NCBI GenBank assembly: GCA_963628035.1
Contig: CAVGED010000123.1
Coordinates: forward strand, 45,087-109,086
Length of the DNA: 64,000 bases
From: 14-2 sp963628035
GTDB taxonomy: Bacteria > Bacillota > Clostridia > Lachnospirales > Lachnospiraceae
Reading direction: 5' to 3'
The notes below the pieces were generated by a model that saw nothing but the letters and a program-made list of their open reading frames with translations, was not told the origin of the DNA and ran no database searches. The first letter of the stretch is position 1; each line of letters starts with the position of its first letter. Of this stretch, positions 51,903 through 61,613 are shown in pieces. The position numbers were made by a program, and so were the translations under genes.

Positions 51903-54112
51903 GTGTTTTTTATCTCCTCCAACCGCAGGCGCAGACCGGAATACCGCTTCTGCTCGTTTACATTGGCGATCATCTCCTGGAAGGTGGTGTCATTTCCCAC
52001 CAGCGTCACGCACTTTCTGGCTCTGGTCACCGCCGTATACAGAAGATTCCGGTTCATCAGGAGCCTTGGCCCGGTGAGAAGCGGAATAACCACTGCCGGA
52101 TACTCGCTCCCCTGGGATTTATGGATGGTGACAGCATAGGCTAGCTCCAGCTCGTCCAGCTGCTTGAAGCTATATTCCACCATTCTCCCTTCATCAAATT
52201 CTACTGTCATTGTCTCGGCAAAGCTCTGGATACTCCTCACAATCCCCATATCCCCATTAAAAACGCCCATTCCCTTGTCAACCGGAATGCCGTATTTACT
52301 GCGGATCTCCCACTCCATCTGGTAATTGTTGCGGATCTGCATGACCTTGTCGCCTTCCCGGAACAATCCCTGCCCGTGCTCCTTCTCCGCCTTGTCCGGC
52401 GACGGCGGATTCAGGTACTTCTGTAAAATGGTATTTAAGCGTTCCACCCCCAGAAGTCCCTTGCGCATAGGCGTCAGCACCTGGATATCATAAGGCCTGG
52501 CATCTACATATTTGGGAAGCTTCTGCTGGATCAACTGAATGACAATGCTGATGATCACATCCGCATCGTAGCGTTTCAGGAAGAAAAAGTCCCGGCTCTT
52601 ATTATCCAACGTTACCGGTTCCCCACGATTGATCTTGTGGGCGTTGACGATGATATCGCTCTGGCTGGCCTGCCGGAAGATCTTAGTCAGACGCACCACA
52701 TGAAACACCCCGGAATCGATGATATCCTTAAGCACCGCTCCCGGCCCGACACTGGGCAGCTGGTTCACATCCCCCACCAGGATCAGCCTGGTGCCTGCCA
52801 CGATGGCTTTCAGCAATGCACACAGCAGTGTTATGTCAACCATAGACATCTCATCGATGATAATGACATCCGTCTCCAGCGGATTCTGCTCATTCCGCTC
52901 AAATCCAGCCGCGCCCCCTTCCATGCCGCCGGAAAGCTCCAGCATCCGGTGGATGGTCCTGGCTTCATAGCCGGTAGTCTCGCTCATGCGCTTGGCCGCC
53001 CGCCCGGTGGGCGCCGCCAGGAAGATATCCATGCCTTCCGATTCAAAATACTTGATAATGGAATTAATGGTGGTGGTTTTTCCGGTTCCCGGTCCGCCGG
53101 TGATAACCAGAAGACCGTTCTTTACCGCTTCCTTCACAGCCTCCGCCTGAAGCGGATCCAGCTCCACTCCGGTACTCTTCTCAATACTGCGGATGCGGTG
53201 TTCAATCTCTGTATCCGATACGTCATAAGCGATATCCAGGTTCTTCAGCATCGCCGCAGTGTTGACTTCCATATAATAATAAACAGAGGCATAGATGTAG
53301 ACCTGTCCGTCATTTTCCTTCATCATCAGCTTCTTCTCAATGGTGAGGTCCATGTAATGCTTCTCGATAAAGTCACCTTCCACGCCCAGCAGCTCCTCCG
53401 CCCGCCGGGTCAGTTCTTCCTTCGGCAGGCAGGTATGTCCGTCCGCTGCCGCCTGTAAAAGGACATACAAAATACCGCTTCGGATGCGAAAATCCGAATC
53501 GGTATGTATTCCCACTCTGGCGGCGATCTCATCCGCGATCTTAAAGCCGATCCCCTGGATATCGTCCGCCAGACGATAGGGATTCTCCTTTAAGATACGG
53601 TACATCTCCTGGCCGTAGGTCTGATATATTTTCACTGCAAGATTCAGAGAGATCCCGTACTGCTGAAGGAAGATCATAGCCTCCCGCAGCTCACGCTTCT
53701 CCTCCACCTGCTCCGCGATCTCCATGGCTTTCCGCTGGCTGATCCCCTTGATCTCCGCCAGCCGCTCCGGCTCCTCCTCGATGATGCGGAAGGTATCCTT
53801 CTTAAACCTGCGTACAATTCGAGAGGCCAGGGCAACTCCGATTCCTTTGATTGCACCTGACCCCAGATAACGTTCAACAGACAGGATATCCTCCGGTGCC
53901 TTCACCGTATAACTCTCTACCTTGAACTGTTCCCCATAGGAGGGATGACTTGTGAGATTCCCAGTTACCTCGATGGTCTCTCCCTCACTGATAACATGAA
54001 AGATCCCCACACAGGTAATCTCTTCCTCCTCACAGACCAGATTCAACACGGTGTAGCCGTTGTCCTCATTCCGGTATATGATATGCTCCACATACCCAGT
54101 CCGTACTTCCAC
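51899..54112 (-). CDS. recD2: RecD2-type ATP-dependent DNA helicase
   Basis: 737 residues from the GTG at 54112, chosen because AGGAAG lies 7 bases before it; the frame is open from a TTG at 54157. An OB-like N-terminal domain, then helix-hairpin-helix segments (GSGAIKGIGVALASRIVRRF and GISQRKAMEIAEQ), then SF1B helicase motifs: ITGGPGTGKTTTI (Walker A), VIIIDEMSMVD (Walker B), VGDVNQLPSVGPG, and YAVTIHKSQGSEYP near the end. RecD2 acts in repair and replication outside RecBCD. It follows mreB closely. Confidence 0.92.
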   Translation of the reverse strand: MEVRTGYVEHIIYRNEDNGYTVLNLVCEEEEITCVGIFHVISEGETIEVTGNLTSHPSYGEQFKVESYTVKAPEDILSVERYLGSGAIKGIGVALASRIVRRFKKDTFRIIEEEPERLAEIKGISQRKAMEIAEQVEEKRELREAMIFLQQYGISLNLAVKIYQTYGQEMYRILKENPYRLADDIQGIGFKIADEIAARVGIHTDSDFRIRSGILYVLLQAAADGHTCLPKEELTRRAEELLGVEGDFIEKHYMDLTIEKKLMMKENDGQVYIYASVYYYMEVNTAAMLKNLDIAYDVSDTEIEHRIRSIEKSTGVELDPLQAEAVKEAVKNGLLVITGGPGTGKTTTINSIIKYFESEGMDIFLAAPTGRAAKRMSETTGYEARTIHRMLELSGGMEGGAAGFERNEQNPLETDVIIIDEMSMVDITLLCALLKAIVAGTRLILVGDVNQLPSVGPGAVLKDIIDSGVFHVVRLTKIFRQASQSDIIVNAHKINRGEPVTLDNKSRDFFFLKRYDADVIISIVIQLIQQKLPKYVDARPYDIQVLTPMRKGLLGVERLNTILQKYLNPPSPDKAEKEHGQGLFREGDKVMQIRNNYQMEWEIRSKYGIPVDKGMGVFNGDMGIVRSIQSFAETMTVEFDEGRMVEYSFKQLDELELAYAVTIHKSQGSEYPAVVIPLLTGPRLLMNRNLLYTAVTRARKCVTLVGNDTTFQEMIANVNEQKRYSGLRLRLEEIKNT

Positions 54113-54170
54113 TGCGTCACTTCCTGTTCGCTGCTTATTGTATAATTTAAGCGTCAATAGGTATTATCCT

Positions 54171-55166
54171 TTAGTCTTCCATCGTTCCGCCTGCCAGGAA
54201 TTCCACGTACTTACCCGTGCCGATTGCCACGCAGGTCATGGGTTCCTCCGCTGTCATGGTGTTGATCCCGGTCCGGTCTTCGATAAGCTCCTCCAGACCG
54301 CGCAGCAGTGCGCCGCCTCCGGTGAGCACGATTCCCCGATCTGACACATCCGCTGCCAGCTCAGGCGGAGTCTTCTCCAGAACACTGTGGACCGCCTCCA
54401 CGATCTGCAGCGTAGACTCCCGCAGCGCTTCCTCCGTCTCCTCAGAGGAAACAGAAACGGTCTTGGGCAGACCGGTCACCAGATTCCTTCCGCGCACATC
54501 CATGGTCTCATTCTGAGCCAGCGGGAAACATGTCCCGATCTTGATCTTGATATCCTCTGCGGTACGTTCACCGATCAGAAGATTATGCTTCTTTCTCATA
54601 TAACGGACGATTGCCTCGTCGAAATCGTCCCCGGCGATCTTGATGGAGGTGCTCACCACCGTTCCGCCCAGAGAGATCACTGCGATATCCGAGGTTCCGC
54701 CGCCGATATCCACGATCATATTGCCGCAGGGTCTTCCGATATCAATGCCGGCTCCGATCGCCGCAGCGATGGGCTCCTCAATAATAGATACTTCCCGCGC
54801 ACCTGCCTGGTAGGTTGCATCCTCAACTGCCTTCTTCTCTACTTCAGTAGCGCCGCTGGGTACACAGACGCTGATCCTGGGCTTGCGGAAGCTCCTCTTC
54901 CCCAGTGCCTTCTGAATAAAATACTTGATCATCTTCTCTGTCACGGTATAATCTGAGATAACACCCTGGCGGAGCGGACGCACGGCCACAATATTTCCCG
55001 GAGTTCTTCCCAGCATAAGCCTTGCTTCTTCTCCGATCGCCTTGATCCTGTTGGTGTCGCGGTCAAAAGCCACCACGGATGGCTCCTTCAGCACCACGCC
55101 CTTTCCCTTAATATACACCAGGATACTGGCTGTTCCCAAATCAATTCCTATATCCGTTGAAATCAT
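54171..55166 (-). CDS. mreB: Rod-shape determining protein, MreB/Mbl family
   Basis: 331 residues, bacterial actin. DIGIDLGTASILVYIKGKGVV is phosphate loop 1, MIVDIGGGTSDIAVISLGG phosphate loop 2, and GIVLTGGGALLRGLEELI the adenosine motif. It polymerises under the membrane and guides wall synthesis along the side wall. Which paralogue (MreB, Mbl or MreBH) is not decided, as no mreC or mreD follows; recD2 does. GGAAAGGGG precedes the ATG and a good promoter lies 100 bases upstream. Confidence 0.93.
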   Translation of the reverse strand: MISTDIGIDLGTASILVYIKGKGVVLKEPSVVAFDRDTNRIKAIGEEARLMLGRTPGNIVAVRPLRQGVISDYTVTEKMIKYFIQKALGKRSFRKPRISVCVPSGATEVEKKAVEDATYQAGAREVSIIEEPIAAAIGAGIDIGRPCGNMIVDIGGGTSDIAVISLGGTVVSTSIKIAGDDFDEAIVRYMRKKHNLLIGERTAEDIKIKIGTCFPLAQNETMDVRGRNLVTGLPKTVSVSSEETEEALRESTLQIVEAVHSVLEKTPPELAADVSDRGIVLTGGGALLRGLEELIEDRTGINTMTAEEPMTCVAIGTGKYVEFLAGGTMED

Positions 55167-55265
55167 TTTGTTCCCCTTTCCTTATAAATTAGTACTGCAG
55201 CTTTTGTTCTTTTTATTTTTAGCCACATCATGCGAGTTTAAACATTACATCTGATACGTACTAAC

Positions 55266-55293
55266 ATTATATACAATAACTTCCATTTTTCAA
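55266..55293 (-). promoter_or_regulatory. Promoter of mreB
   Basis: On the minus strand TTGAAA and TATAAT are separated by 16 bases. The -10 box is 100 bases before the mreB ATG, leaving an untranslated leader of about 90 bases in which I see no clear structure. Confidence 0.7.
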
Positions 55294-55331
55294 AGTCTTT
55301 TTTTTGAAAAGATAAAATTTATCGTAATTAT

Positions 55332-55360
55332 GCAGAGTAATGGCGCGGTTTGAACTGTTA
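55332..55360 (+). repeat. Dispersed GTTCAG repeat, end fragment after uvrA
   Basis: The plus strand reads AGAGTAATGGCGCGGTTTG followed by AACTGTTAC. It shares the AATGGCG and AACTGTTAC blocks with the copy at 49035-49065. Its last bases overlap the uvrA stop codon at 55358-55360. Confidence 0.6.
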
Positions 55361-58189
55361 CTTTCCCAAAAACTTTTTCAAGTATTGCCCGGTATAGGAT
55401 TCCGCCACATCCGCCACCTCTTCCGGCGTACCATGAGCGATAACGGTTCCTCCCTTATCGCCGCCCTCCGGCCCCATATCGATGATATAGTCCGCCGTCT
55501 TGATCACATCCAGATTGTGTTCGATAACCACCACCGTATTGCCTCCCTCTGCCAGACGTTGAAGGATCTCCGTCAGCTTGTGGACATCTGCAAAATGCAG
55601 ACCCGTGGTGGGCTCGTCCAGGATGTAGATGGTCTTCCCTGTACCGCGCTTCGACAGCTCCGTAGCCAGCTTGATACGCTGGGCTTCGCCGCCGGAGAGT
55701 TCTGTGGAGGGCTGCCCCAGCTTGATATAGGAGAGTCCGACATCATAGAGCGTCTCTATCTTGCGGTGGATGGACGGCACGTTCTCGAAGAAGGTCATAG
55801 CCTCCTCCACCGTCATATCCAGCACGTCAAAAATACTTTTTCCTTTATATTTTACCTCAAGTGTCTCCCGGTTATACCGCTTTCCCTGGCAAACCTCACA
55901 GGGCACATACACATCCGGCAGGAAATGCATCTCGATCTTCAGGATACCGTCGCCCGCGCATGCCTCGCAGCGTCCGCCCTTGACATTGAAGCTGAATCGT
56001 CCCTTCTTGTACCCCTTCGCCTTGGCGTCCGGCGTAGCGGCGAACAGATCACGGATCTGGTCAAATACGCCGGTGTAGGTAGCCGGGTTGGAGCGGGGCG
56101 TCCTGCCGATGGGAGACTGATCGATATCGATAACCTTGTCCAGCTTGTCGATCCCCTCCATGGCACGATGCTTGCCGGGGATCACTCTGGCCCGGTTCAG
56201 ATCCCTGGCCAGCCGCTTGTATAAGATCTCGTTGGTCAACGAGCTCTTCCCGGAGCCGGACACACCGGTGATACAGGTCATAACGCCCAGCGGTATCTGC
56301 ACATCGATATTCTTCAGATTGTTCTCCTGTGCGCCGCGAATGGTAAGAAATCCTGTAGGCTTCCTTCTGGTCTTGGGCACCGGTATCCGAAGCCTTCCGC
56401 TCAAATATGCTCCGGTGATGGACTCCGGACAGTTCATGATATCCTGGGCTGTCCCCTGTGCCACCAGTTTTCCACCGTGGGAACCTGCGCCGGGACCAAT
56501 ATCCACAATGTGGTCCGCTGCCAGCATGGTATCCTCGTCATGCTCCACCACGATCAGCGTGTTGCCGAGATCCCGGAGATTCTTCAGCGTATTCAAAAGC
56601 TTGTCATTATCACGTTGATGAAGTCCGATGCTTGGCTCGTCCAGAATATACGCAACACCCACCAGCCCGGAGCCGATCTGGGTTGCCAGCCGGATCCGCT
56701 GGGCTTCGCCGCCGGACAGGCTGGCCGTGGCACGGGCCAGTGTCAGATACTCCAGCCCCACATCCATGAGAAATCCCACGCGGGCCCGGATCTCCTTTAA
56801 GACCTGTTGGCCGATCAGCTGCTGCTGTGCCGTCAGCTTCATATCCTGAAGAAAGTCATAAAGATTACGGATGGACATGGTAGTGACTTCATGAATATTC
56901 TTCCCGCTGACCGTGACTGCCAGTGCTTCCTTCTTCAACCGCTGTCCGCCGCAGTCCTTACAGGGCGTGATCTGCATGAAGGATTCATATTCCTGCTTCA
57001 TGGTATCCGATCCGGTCTCCCGGTAACGGCGTTCCATATTCCGTATCAACCCTTCAAAAGCCACATCGTAGACGCCCTCGCCCCGCTGTCCCTTATAATG
57101 AACCTTGACATTCTTCCCCTTGGTTCCATGAATAATAACATCCTGGATCTCCTCCGGGTAGTCCTCAAAGGGTGTATCCAGATCAAAATGATATTCCTTC
57201 GCCAACGCCGTCAGAATCGCATAGGTGAAGCTCCCCGAATCTGTGCTGGACTGCCATCCCATAGCCTGGATGGCTCCCTGCGCAATGCTCAGCCGCTTAT
57301 CCGGGATCATCAGATCCACATCGAACTCCATCTTATACCCCAGTCCGAAGCAGGTAGGGCATGCCCCGAATGGATTGTTGAAGGAGAAGCTGCGCGGCTC
57401 AATCTCATCAATGCTGATGCCGCAGTCCGGACAGGCAAAGCTCTGGGAGAAATGAACCGGCTCGCCGCCGATCACGTCCACATTCAGCAGTCCTTCCGCC
57501 AGCTCCAGACAAGTCTCAATAGAGTCCGTAAGACGCTTCTCAATTCCCGGCTTTACCACCAGACGATCCACCACGATCTCGATATTGTGCTTTTTATTCT
57601 TATCCAGAGGGATCTCCTCCGTCAGCTCGTACATGCTGCCGTCCACCTGCACCCGGACGTAGCCGCTGCGCTTGGCCTGCTCGAAGATCTTCTGATGCGT
57701 TCCCTTCCGGCCCCGCACCACCGGAGCCATAACCTGGATCTTCGTGCCTTCCGGCATAGCCATAATCTGATCCACCATCTGATCTACGCTCTGCTTCTTG
57801 ATCTCCCTGCCGCAGTTGGGGCAATGGGGAATCCCGATACGCGCATACAACAGCCGGAAATAATCGTAGATCTCGGTGACGGTTCCCACCGTGGATCTGG
57901 GATTACGGTTGGTAGACTTCTGATCTATGGAGATAGCCGGTGACAGACCCTCGATCTTCTCCACGTTTGGCTTCTCCATCTGCCCTAAGAACTGCCTGGC
58001 GTAGGAGGACAGGGACTCCATATAACGCCGCTGTCCCTCCGCATAGATGGTATCGAAGGCCAGCGACGACTTGCCGGAACCGCTTAAACCGGTCAGGACG
58101 ACCAGTTCATTCCGCGGGATGTCCACGTCCAGATTCTTCAGATTGTTCTCGTTGGCACCTCTTATTTTAATATACTTTCGTTCTTCCAT
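55358..58189 (-). CDS. uvrA: Excinuclease ABC subunit A
   Basis: 943 residues, full length. Two ABC ATPase halves: GLSGSGKSSLAFDT and GVSGSGKSSLTNEI as Walker A; ASLSGGEAQRIRLA and TELSGGEAQRIKLA as signatures; DEPSIGLHQRD and DEPTTGLHFAD as Walker B. Zinc modules are CPNCGREIK, CPDCGISID...CPTCFGLG and CEACAGDGI...CEVCQG. It finds bulky DNA damage and loads UvrB. It follows uvrB with an 80-base gap that holds a dispersed repeat but no promoter I can support, so it probably shares the SOS-controlled uvrB message. Confidence 0.98.
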   Translation of the reverse strand: MEERKYIKIRGANENNLKNLDVDIPRNELVVLTGLSGSGKSSLAFDTIYAEGQRRYMESLSSYARQFLGQMEKPNVEKIEGLSPAISIDQKSTNRNPRSTVGTVTEIYDYFRLLYARIGIPHCPNCGREIKKQSVDQMVDQIMAMPEGTKIQVMAPVVRGRKGTHQKIFEQAKRSGYVRVQVDGSMYELTEEIPLDKNKKHNIEIVVDRLVVKPGIEKRLTDSIETCLELAEGLLNVDVIGGEPVHFSQSFACPDCGISIDEIEPRSFSFNNPFGACPTCFGLGYKMEFDVDLMIPDKRLSIAQGAIQAMGWQSSTDSGSFTYAILTALAKEYHFDLDTPFEDYPEEIQDVIIHGTKGKNVKVHYKGQRGEGVYDVAFEGLIRNMERRYRETGSDTMKQEYESFMQITPCKDCGGQRLKKEALAVTVSGKNIHEVTTMSIRNLYDFLQDMKLTAQQQLIGQQVLKEIRARVGFLMDVGLEYLTLARATASLSGGEAQRIRLATQIGSGLVGVAYILDEPSIGLHQRDNDKLLNTLKNLRDLGNTLIVVEHDEDTMLAADHIVDIGPGAGSHGGKLVAQGTAQDIMNCPESITGAYLSGRLRIPVPKTRRKPTGFLTIRGAQENNLKNIDVQIPLGVMTCITGVSGSGKSSLTNEILYKRLARDLNRARVIPGKHRAMEGIDKLDKVIDIDQSPIGRTPRSNPATYTGVFDQIRDLFAATPDAKAKGYKKGRFSFNVKGGRCEACAGDGILKIEMHFLPDVYVPCEVCQGKRYNRETLEVKYKGKSIFDVLDMTVEEAMTFFENVPSIHRKIETLYDVGLSYIKLGQPSTELSGGEAQRIKLATELSKRGTGKTIYILDEPTTGLHFADVHKLTEILQRLAEGGNTVVVIEHNLDVIKTADYIIDMGPEGGDKGGTVIAHGTPEEVADVAESYTGQYLKKFLGK

Positions 58190-58228
58190 TTACTGAAAAT
58201 CTCCTGTTCTGCTATATACTACATAGTT

Positions 58229-58268
58229 CAGCCCACGCCCATTTCGTTGGCTATGGCTGAACTGTTAC
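58229..58268. repeat. Dispersed GTTCAG repeat, short palindromic copy between uvrB and uvrA
   Basis: AGTTCAGCC at 58229-58237 and GGCTGAACT at 58256-58264 or so are perfect 9-base arms; between them lies CACGCCCATTTCGTTGG, close to the CACGCCATTCGCAAAGG of the 46451 element, and the outer side ends in GTTACA. It looks like two element ends joined with the middle lost. The arms can fold in the uvrBA message. Confidence 0.65.
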
Positions 58269-58269
58269 A

Positions 58270-60252
58270 CTACATACTCTGCAGCATCTTCTTTAAGCTT
58301 ATCATCTTATCACGCAGCTCAGCCGCTGCCTCGAAGTTCAGATCCGCCGCCGCCTGCTGCATCTTCTTCTGCACATCTGCTATCAGCTTCTCCAGTTCCT
58401 TACGGCTCATGGACTCCGGTTCCTTCTTGAACTCGTACTCCTCCCTGGCTACCTTCTTGGAGACAGCGATCAGATCCCGGACGGACTTTTCGATGGTCTT
58501 GGGCGTAATCCCATGCTCCTTGTTGTACGCCTCCTGCAGAGAACGACGTCGATTGGTCTCCCCGATTGCCATCTTCATGGAATCGGTCATGGTGTCCGCA
58601 TACATGATAACATGTCCTTCCGAGTTCCGGGCCGCCCGCCCGATGGTCTGAATGAGGGATGTCTCGGAACGCAGGAAGCCTTCCTTATCCGCATCTAATA
58701 TCGCCACCAGGGTGATCTCCGGGATGTCCAGGCCTTCCCGCAGCAGGTTGATTCCCACCAGCACATCAAACACATCCAAACGCAGATCCCGGATGATCTC
58801 TGCGCGTTCCAGGGTATCAATATCGGAGTGAAGATACTTCACGCGGATCCCGATCTCCCGCATGTAATCGGTCAGATCCTCCGCCATACGCTTCGTCAGT
58901 GTGGTGATCAGTATCTTGTGCTTCTTCGCGACTTCCTTGTTCACCTCGCCGATGAGGTCATCGATCTGTCCCTCCACCGGCCGCACATCCACCTCCGGAT
59001 CCAGAAGTCCGGTGGGTCTTATGATCTGCTCCACCCGCAGCAATTCATGCTCCTTCTCATAGACATTGGGCGTAGCTGACACAAACATCATCTGATCGAT
59101 CTTACTCTCAAATTCTTCAAAATTCAAGGGCCGGTTGTCCAGTGCAGAAGGCAGGCGGAACCCATAATCCACCAGCGTCCGTTTCCTGGACTGGTCTCCG
59201 GCATACATTCCCCGTATCTGGGGTATCGTTATATGAGACTCGTCCACAATAATCAGAAATTCCTCCGGGAAATAATCCAGCAGCGTATTGGGCGGCACTC
59301 CCGGTGCAAGCCCGGCCAGATGTCTGGAATAATTCTCAATGCCGCTGCAAAATCCTGTCTCCCGCAGCATCTCAATATCGAAGTTCGTGCGCTCTGCGAT
59401 CCGCTGAGCCTCAAGCAGCTTGTCCTCTCCCTTAAAATACCGGACGCGCTCCTCCAACTCCTTCTCGATGGCCACTGCCGCCTGGTTGATCTTCTCCTGG
59501 GGCACCACATAATGAGAAGCCGGGAAGATACTGATGTGGGTAAGCCGGCTTCTGATCTCTCCGGTCAGCACGTCGATCTCAGTGATCCGGTCGATCTCAT
59601 CCCCGAAAAATTCAACTCGGACCGCCGTCTCTCCCCGGTCCGCCGGAAAAATCTCCAGCACGTCCCCCCGCACCCGGAAGGTTCCCCGCTGAAAATCCAT
59701 ATCATTTCTATTATATTGTATATCGATCAGGCTGCGGATCACCTCATCCCGATCCTTCTCCATCCCCGGCCGCAGGGAGACCATCATCTTCTCGAAGTTC
59801 TCCGGTTCACCCAGACCGTAAATGCAGGATACACTGGAAACAATGATAACATCCTTCCGCTCAATCAGTGACGCCGTGGCAGACAGACGCAGCTTGTCGA
59901 TCTCCTCATTGATGGATGAGTCCTTGGCAATGTAGGTGTCCGTGGAAGGCACATAGGCTTCCGGCTGATAGTAGTCATAGTAGGATACGAAATATTCTAC
60001 CGCATTATGCGGAAAAAACTCTTTAAATTCTCCGTATAGCTGAGCTGCCAGTGTCTTGTTGTGGGCTATGATCAGCGTCGGCTTATTCAGAGCCTTAATC
60101 ACATTGGCCATGGTAAATGTCTTGCCGGATCCGGTAACGCCCAATAACGTCTGGAACTGATTGCCTTCCCGAAATCCCTTCACCAGGGCATCAATGGCTT
60201 CCGGCTGGTCGCCGGTGGGCTCATATTTTGATACTAACTCAAAATGATCCAT
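58270..60252 (-). CDS. uvrB: Excinuclease ABC subunit B
   Basis: 660 residues. TLLGVTGSGKTFTMANVI is Walker A, YYDYYQPEAYVPSTDTYI the beta-hairpin that probes DNA, IIVDESHITIPQI the DEAD-like box, INLLREGLDIPEITLVAI and QTIGRAARNSEGHVIMYAD helicase motifs, and a UVR domain for UvrC contact closes the protein (EKLIADVQKKMQQAAADLNFE). AAAGGAGGACAC precedes the ATG. A LexA-type box and a promoter lie upstream, as in other Firmicutes. Confidence 0.98.
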   Translation of the reverse strand: MDHFELVSKYEPTGDQPEAIDALVKGFREGNQFQTLLGVTGSGKTFTMANVIKALNKPTLIIAHNKTLAAQLYGEFKEFFPHNAVEYFVSYYDYYQPEAYVPSTDTYIAKDSSINEEIDKLRLSATASLIERKDVIIVSSVSCIYGLGEPENFEKMMVSLRPGMEKDRDEVIRSLIDIQYNRNDMDFQRGTFRVRGDVLEIFPADRGETAVRVEFFGDEIDRITEIDVLTGEIRSRLTHISIFPASHYVVPQEKINQAAVAIEKELEERVRYFKGEDKLLEAQRIAERTNFDIEMLRETGFCSGIENYSRHLAGLAPGVPPNTLLDYFPEEFLIIVDESHITIPQIRGMYAGDQSRKRTLVDYGFRLPSALDNRPLNFEEFESKIDQMMFVSATPNVYEKEHELLRVEQIIRPTGLLDPEVDVRPVEGQIDDLIGEVNKEVAKKHKILITTLTKRMAEDLTDYMREIGIRVKYLHSDIDTLERAEIIRDLRLDVFDVLVGINLLREGLDIPEITLVAILDADKEGFLRSETSLIQTIGRAARNSEGHVIMYADTMTDSMKMAIGETNRRRSLQEAYNKEHGITPKTIEKSVRDLIAVSKKVAREEYEFKKEPESMSRKELEKLIADVQKKMQQAAADLNFEAAAELRDKMISLKKMLQSM

Positions 60253-60293
60253 GAAAGTGTCCTCCTTTATGAATCCATCGCGTCTTACGGGAT

Positions 60294-60322
60294 ATTATAG
60301 CAGAAGAATTTAAGAATGTACA
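60294..60322 (-). promoter_or_regulatory. Promoter of uvrB
   Basis: On the minus strand TGTACA and TATAAT are 17 bases apart; the -10 box lies 42 bases before the ATG. The -35 box is only a partial match. Confidence 0.65.
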
Positions 60323-60331
60323 GATGTTTTT

Positions 60332-60345
60332 CGAACTTTTGTTCT
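60332..60345. promoter_or_regulatory. LexA (SOS) box of uvrB
   Basis: CGAACTTTTGTTCT holds the Gram-positive LexA core GAAC-N4-GTTC without mismatch in the eight fixed bases. It lies 9 bases upstream of the -35 box of uvrB, a gene that is in the SOS regulon of Bacillus and Clostridia. Confidence 0.82.
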
Positions 60346-60386
60346 GTTTCCTATGCGCATTTGTACAGATTCAGCAGGAGTCAGCA

Positions 60387-61592
60387 TCAATCCTTTAAGC
60401 CCAACTCCTTCGCCAGACCTCCCAGAGAGGTCTCCTTATACGCACTGTTCAGATCTTTTCCCGTCTCCTTCATGACATTGACAATGGAATCAAAAGAAAC
60501 CTTATTTTTTCTTAAATATCCAAGCTGTTTCGCATAGGTTGCCGCATCGATTGCACGTAACGCTCCAAATCCATTCCTCTCAATGCACGGGATCTGCACA
60601 TATCCGCCTACCGGGTCACAGGTCAGCCCCAGATTATGTTCCAGTCCCATTTCCGCCGCATATTCGATCAGCGAATTATTCAATTCCAGAATCCAGCCAT
60701 AAGCAGCCGCTGCCATTGCGCATGCGCTTCCCACCTCCGCCTGACAGCCTCCATCCGCCCCGGATATGGTGGCATTTTGCTTGATCACATTTCCGAAAAG
60801 CCCTGCTACGGCCAATGCCTTCACCAGCTCCTTGCGCGGTATTTCCAATTGTTTATAACAATAATATAAAACTGCCGGCAAAATGCCGCTGGCACCACAC
60901 GTGGGTGCAGTCACAATCCGGTGGCCGCAGGCATTCTCCTCCGCAACTGCATAAGCATAGCTGGAAATCAGCAACCGTTCTCTCTCACTCTCTCTTCTTG
61001 TGTTGATCGCCTGCTGATACATGCTTTTTGCCACTCGTTTTAATTCCAGCTTTCCGGGCAGAACCCCTTCCTGGTGCAGACCACTCTGAACACATGCAAA
61101 CATTCCATCTAAAACTTCATATAAATAAGCTTCAAAATGCTCATCCTCATAATTCAGAACATACTCATAGAAGGAAATTCCATTATCTTCTATATAATGA
61201 ATGATTTCCTTTAAATTCTTGTGGGGATAAACCTGCTTTGCCTGTTGAAGATGACTTCCTTCATATTCAACACTCCCGCCGCCGACAGAATAGGCCGTGA
61301 CCGTATCAAGCAGATCGGTATCCTGATATACATAAAACCGCATTCCGTTGGGATGATAAGGCAGACTGTCATTTTTAAAGCGGACAACCGTATCCTCACC
61401 CAGTGTTTTCCTAATAATATAATCGGTCAAATGCCCCTTGCCGGTCAATGCAAGGGAGCCATACAGCTCAACCTCAAAACGCGTTGCGCTTGGATATTTC
61501 TCCCGTATTTTCACAGCAGCTCTCTGCGGCCCCATAGTATGCGACGAGGATGGTCCAAAGCCTATTTTGAACAGTTCTCTTAAAGACTCCAT
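60387..61592 (-). CDS. sdaA: L-serine ammonia-lyase, iron-sulfur dependent, single chain
   Basis: 401 residues with both alpha and beta parts in one chain. FGPSSSHTMGPQRA is the N-terminal SDH beta motif. TAPTCGASG, GADGGCQAEVGSA and LTCDPVGGYVQIPCIERN hold the cysteines that bind the 4Fe-4S cluster. It turns L-serine into pyruvate and ammonia in the cytoplasm. In this form the beta part comes first, as in single-chain enzymes. AAAGGAG precedes the ATG, and the gene follows the MATE exporter by 21 bases, so they share a transcript; a functional tie is not obvious. Confidence 0.92.
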   Translation of the reverse strand: MESLRELFKIGFGPSSSHTMGPQRAAVKIREKYPSATRFEVELYGSLALTGKGHLTDYIIRKTLGEDTVVRFKNDSLPYHPNGMRFYVYQDTDLLDTVTAYSVGGGSVEYEGSHLQQAKQVYPHKNLKEIIHYIEDNGISFYEYVLNYEDEHFEAYLYEVLDGMFACVQSGLHQEGVLPGKLELKRVAKSMYQQAINTRRESERERLLISSYAYAVAEENACGHRIVTAPTCGASGILPAVLYYCYKQLEIPRKELVKALAVAGLFGNVIKQNATISGADGGCQAEVGSACAMAAAAYGWILELNNSLIEYAAEMGLEHNLGLTCDPVGGYVQIPCIERNGFGALRAIDAATYAKQLGYLRKNKVSFDSIVNVMKETGKDLNSAYKETSLGGLAKELGLKD

Positions 61593-61613
61593 ATTTCCTT
61601 CTCCTTTACCCGA

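Noticed and set aside
54112..54157. TTGACG and TACAAT before the helicase gene as a promoter
   Set aside because: The spacing is only about 9 bases, so they cannot work together; the helicase is more likely transcribed with mreB.
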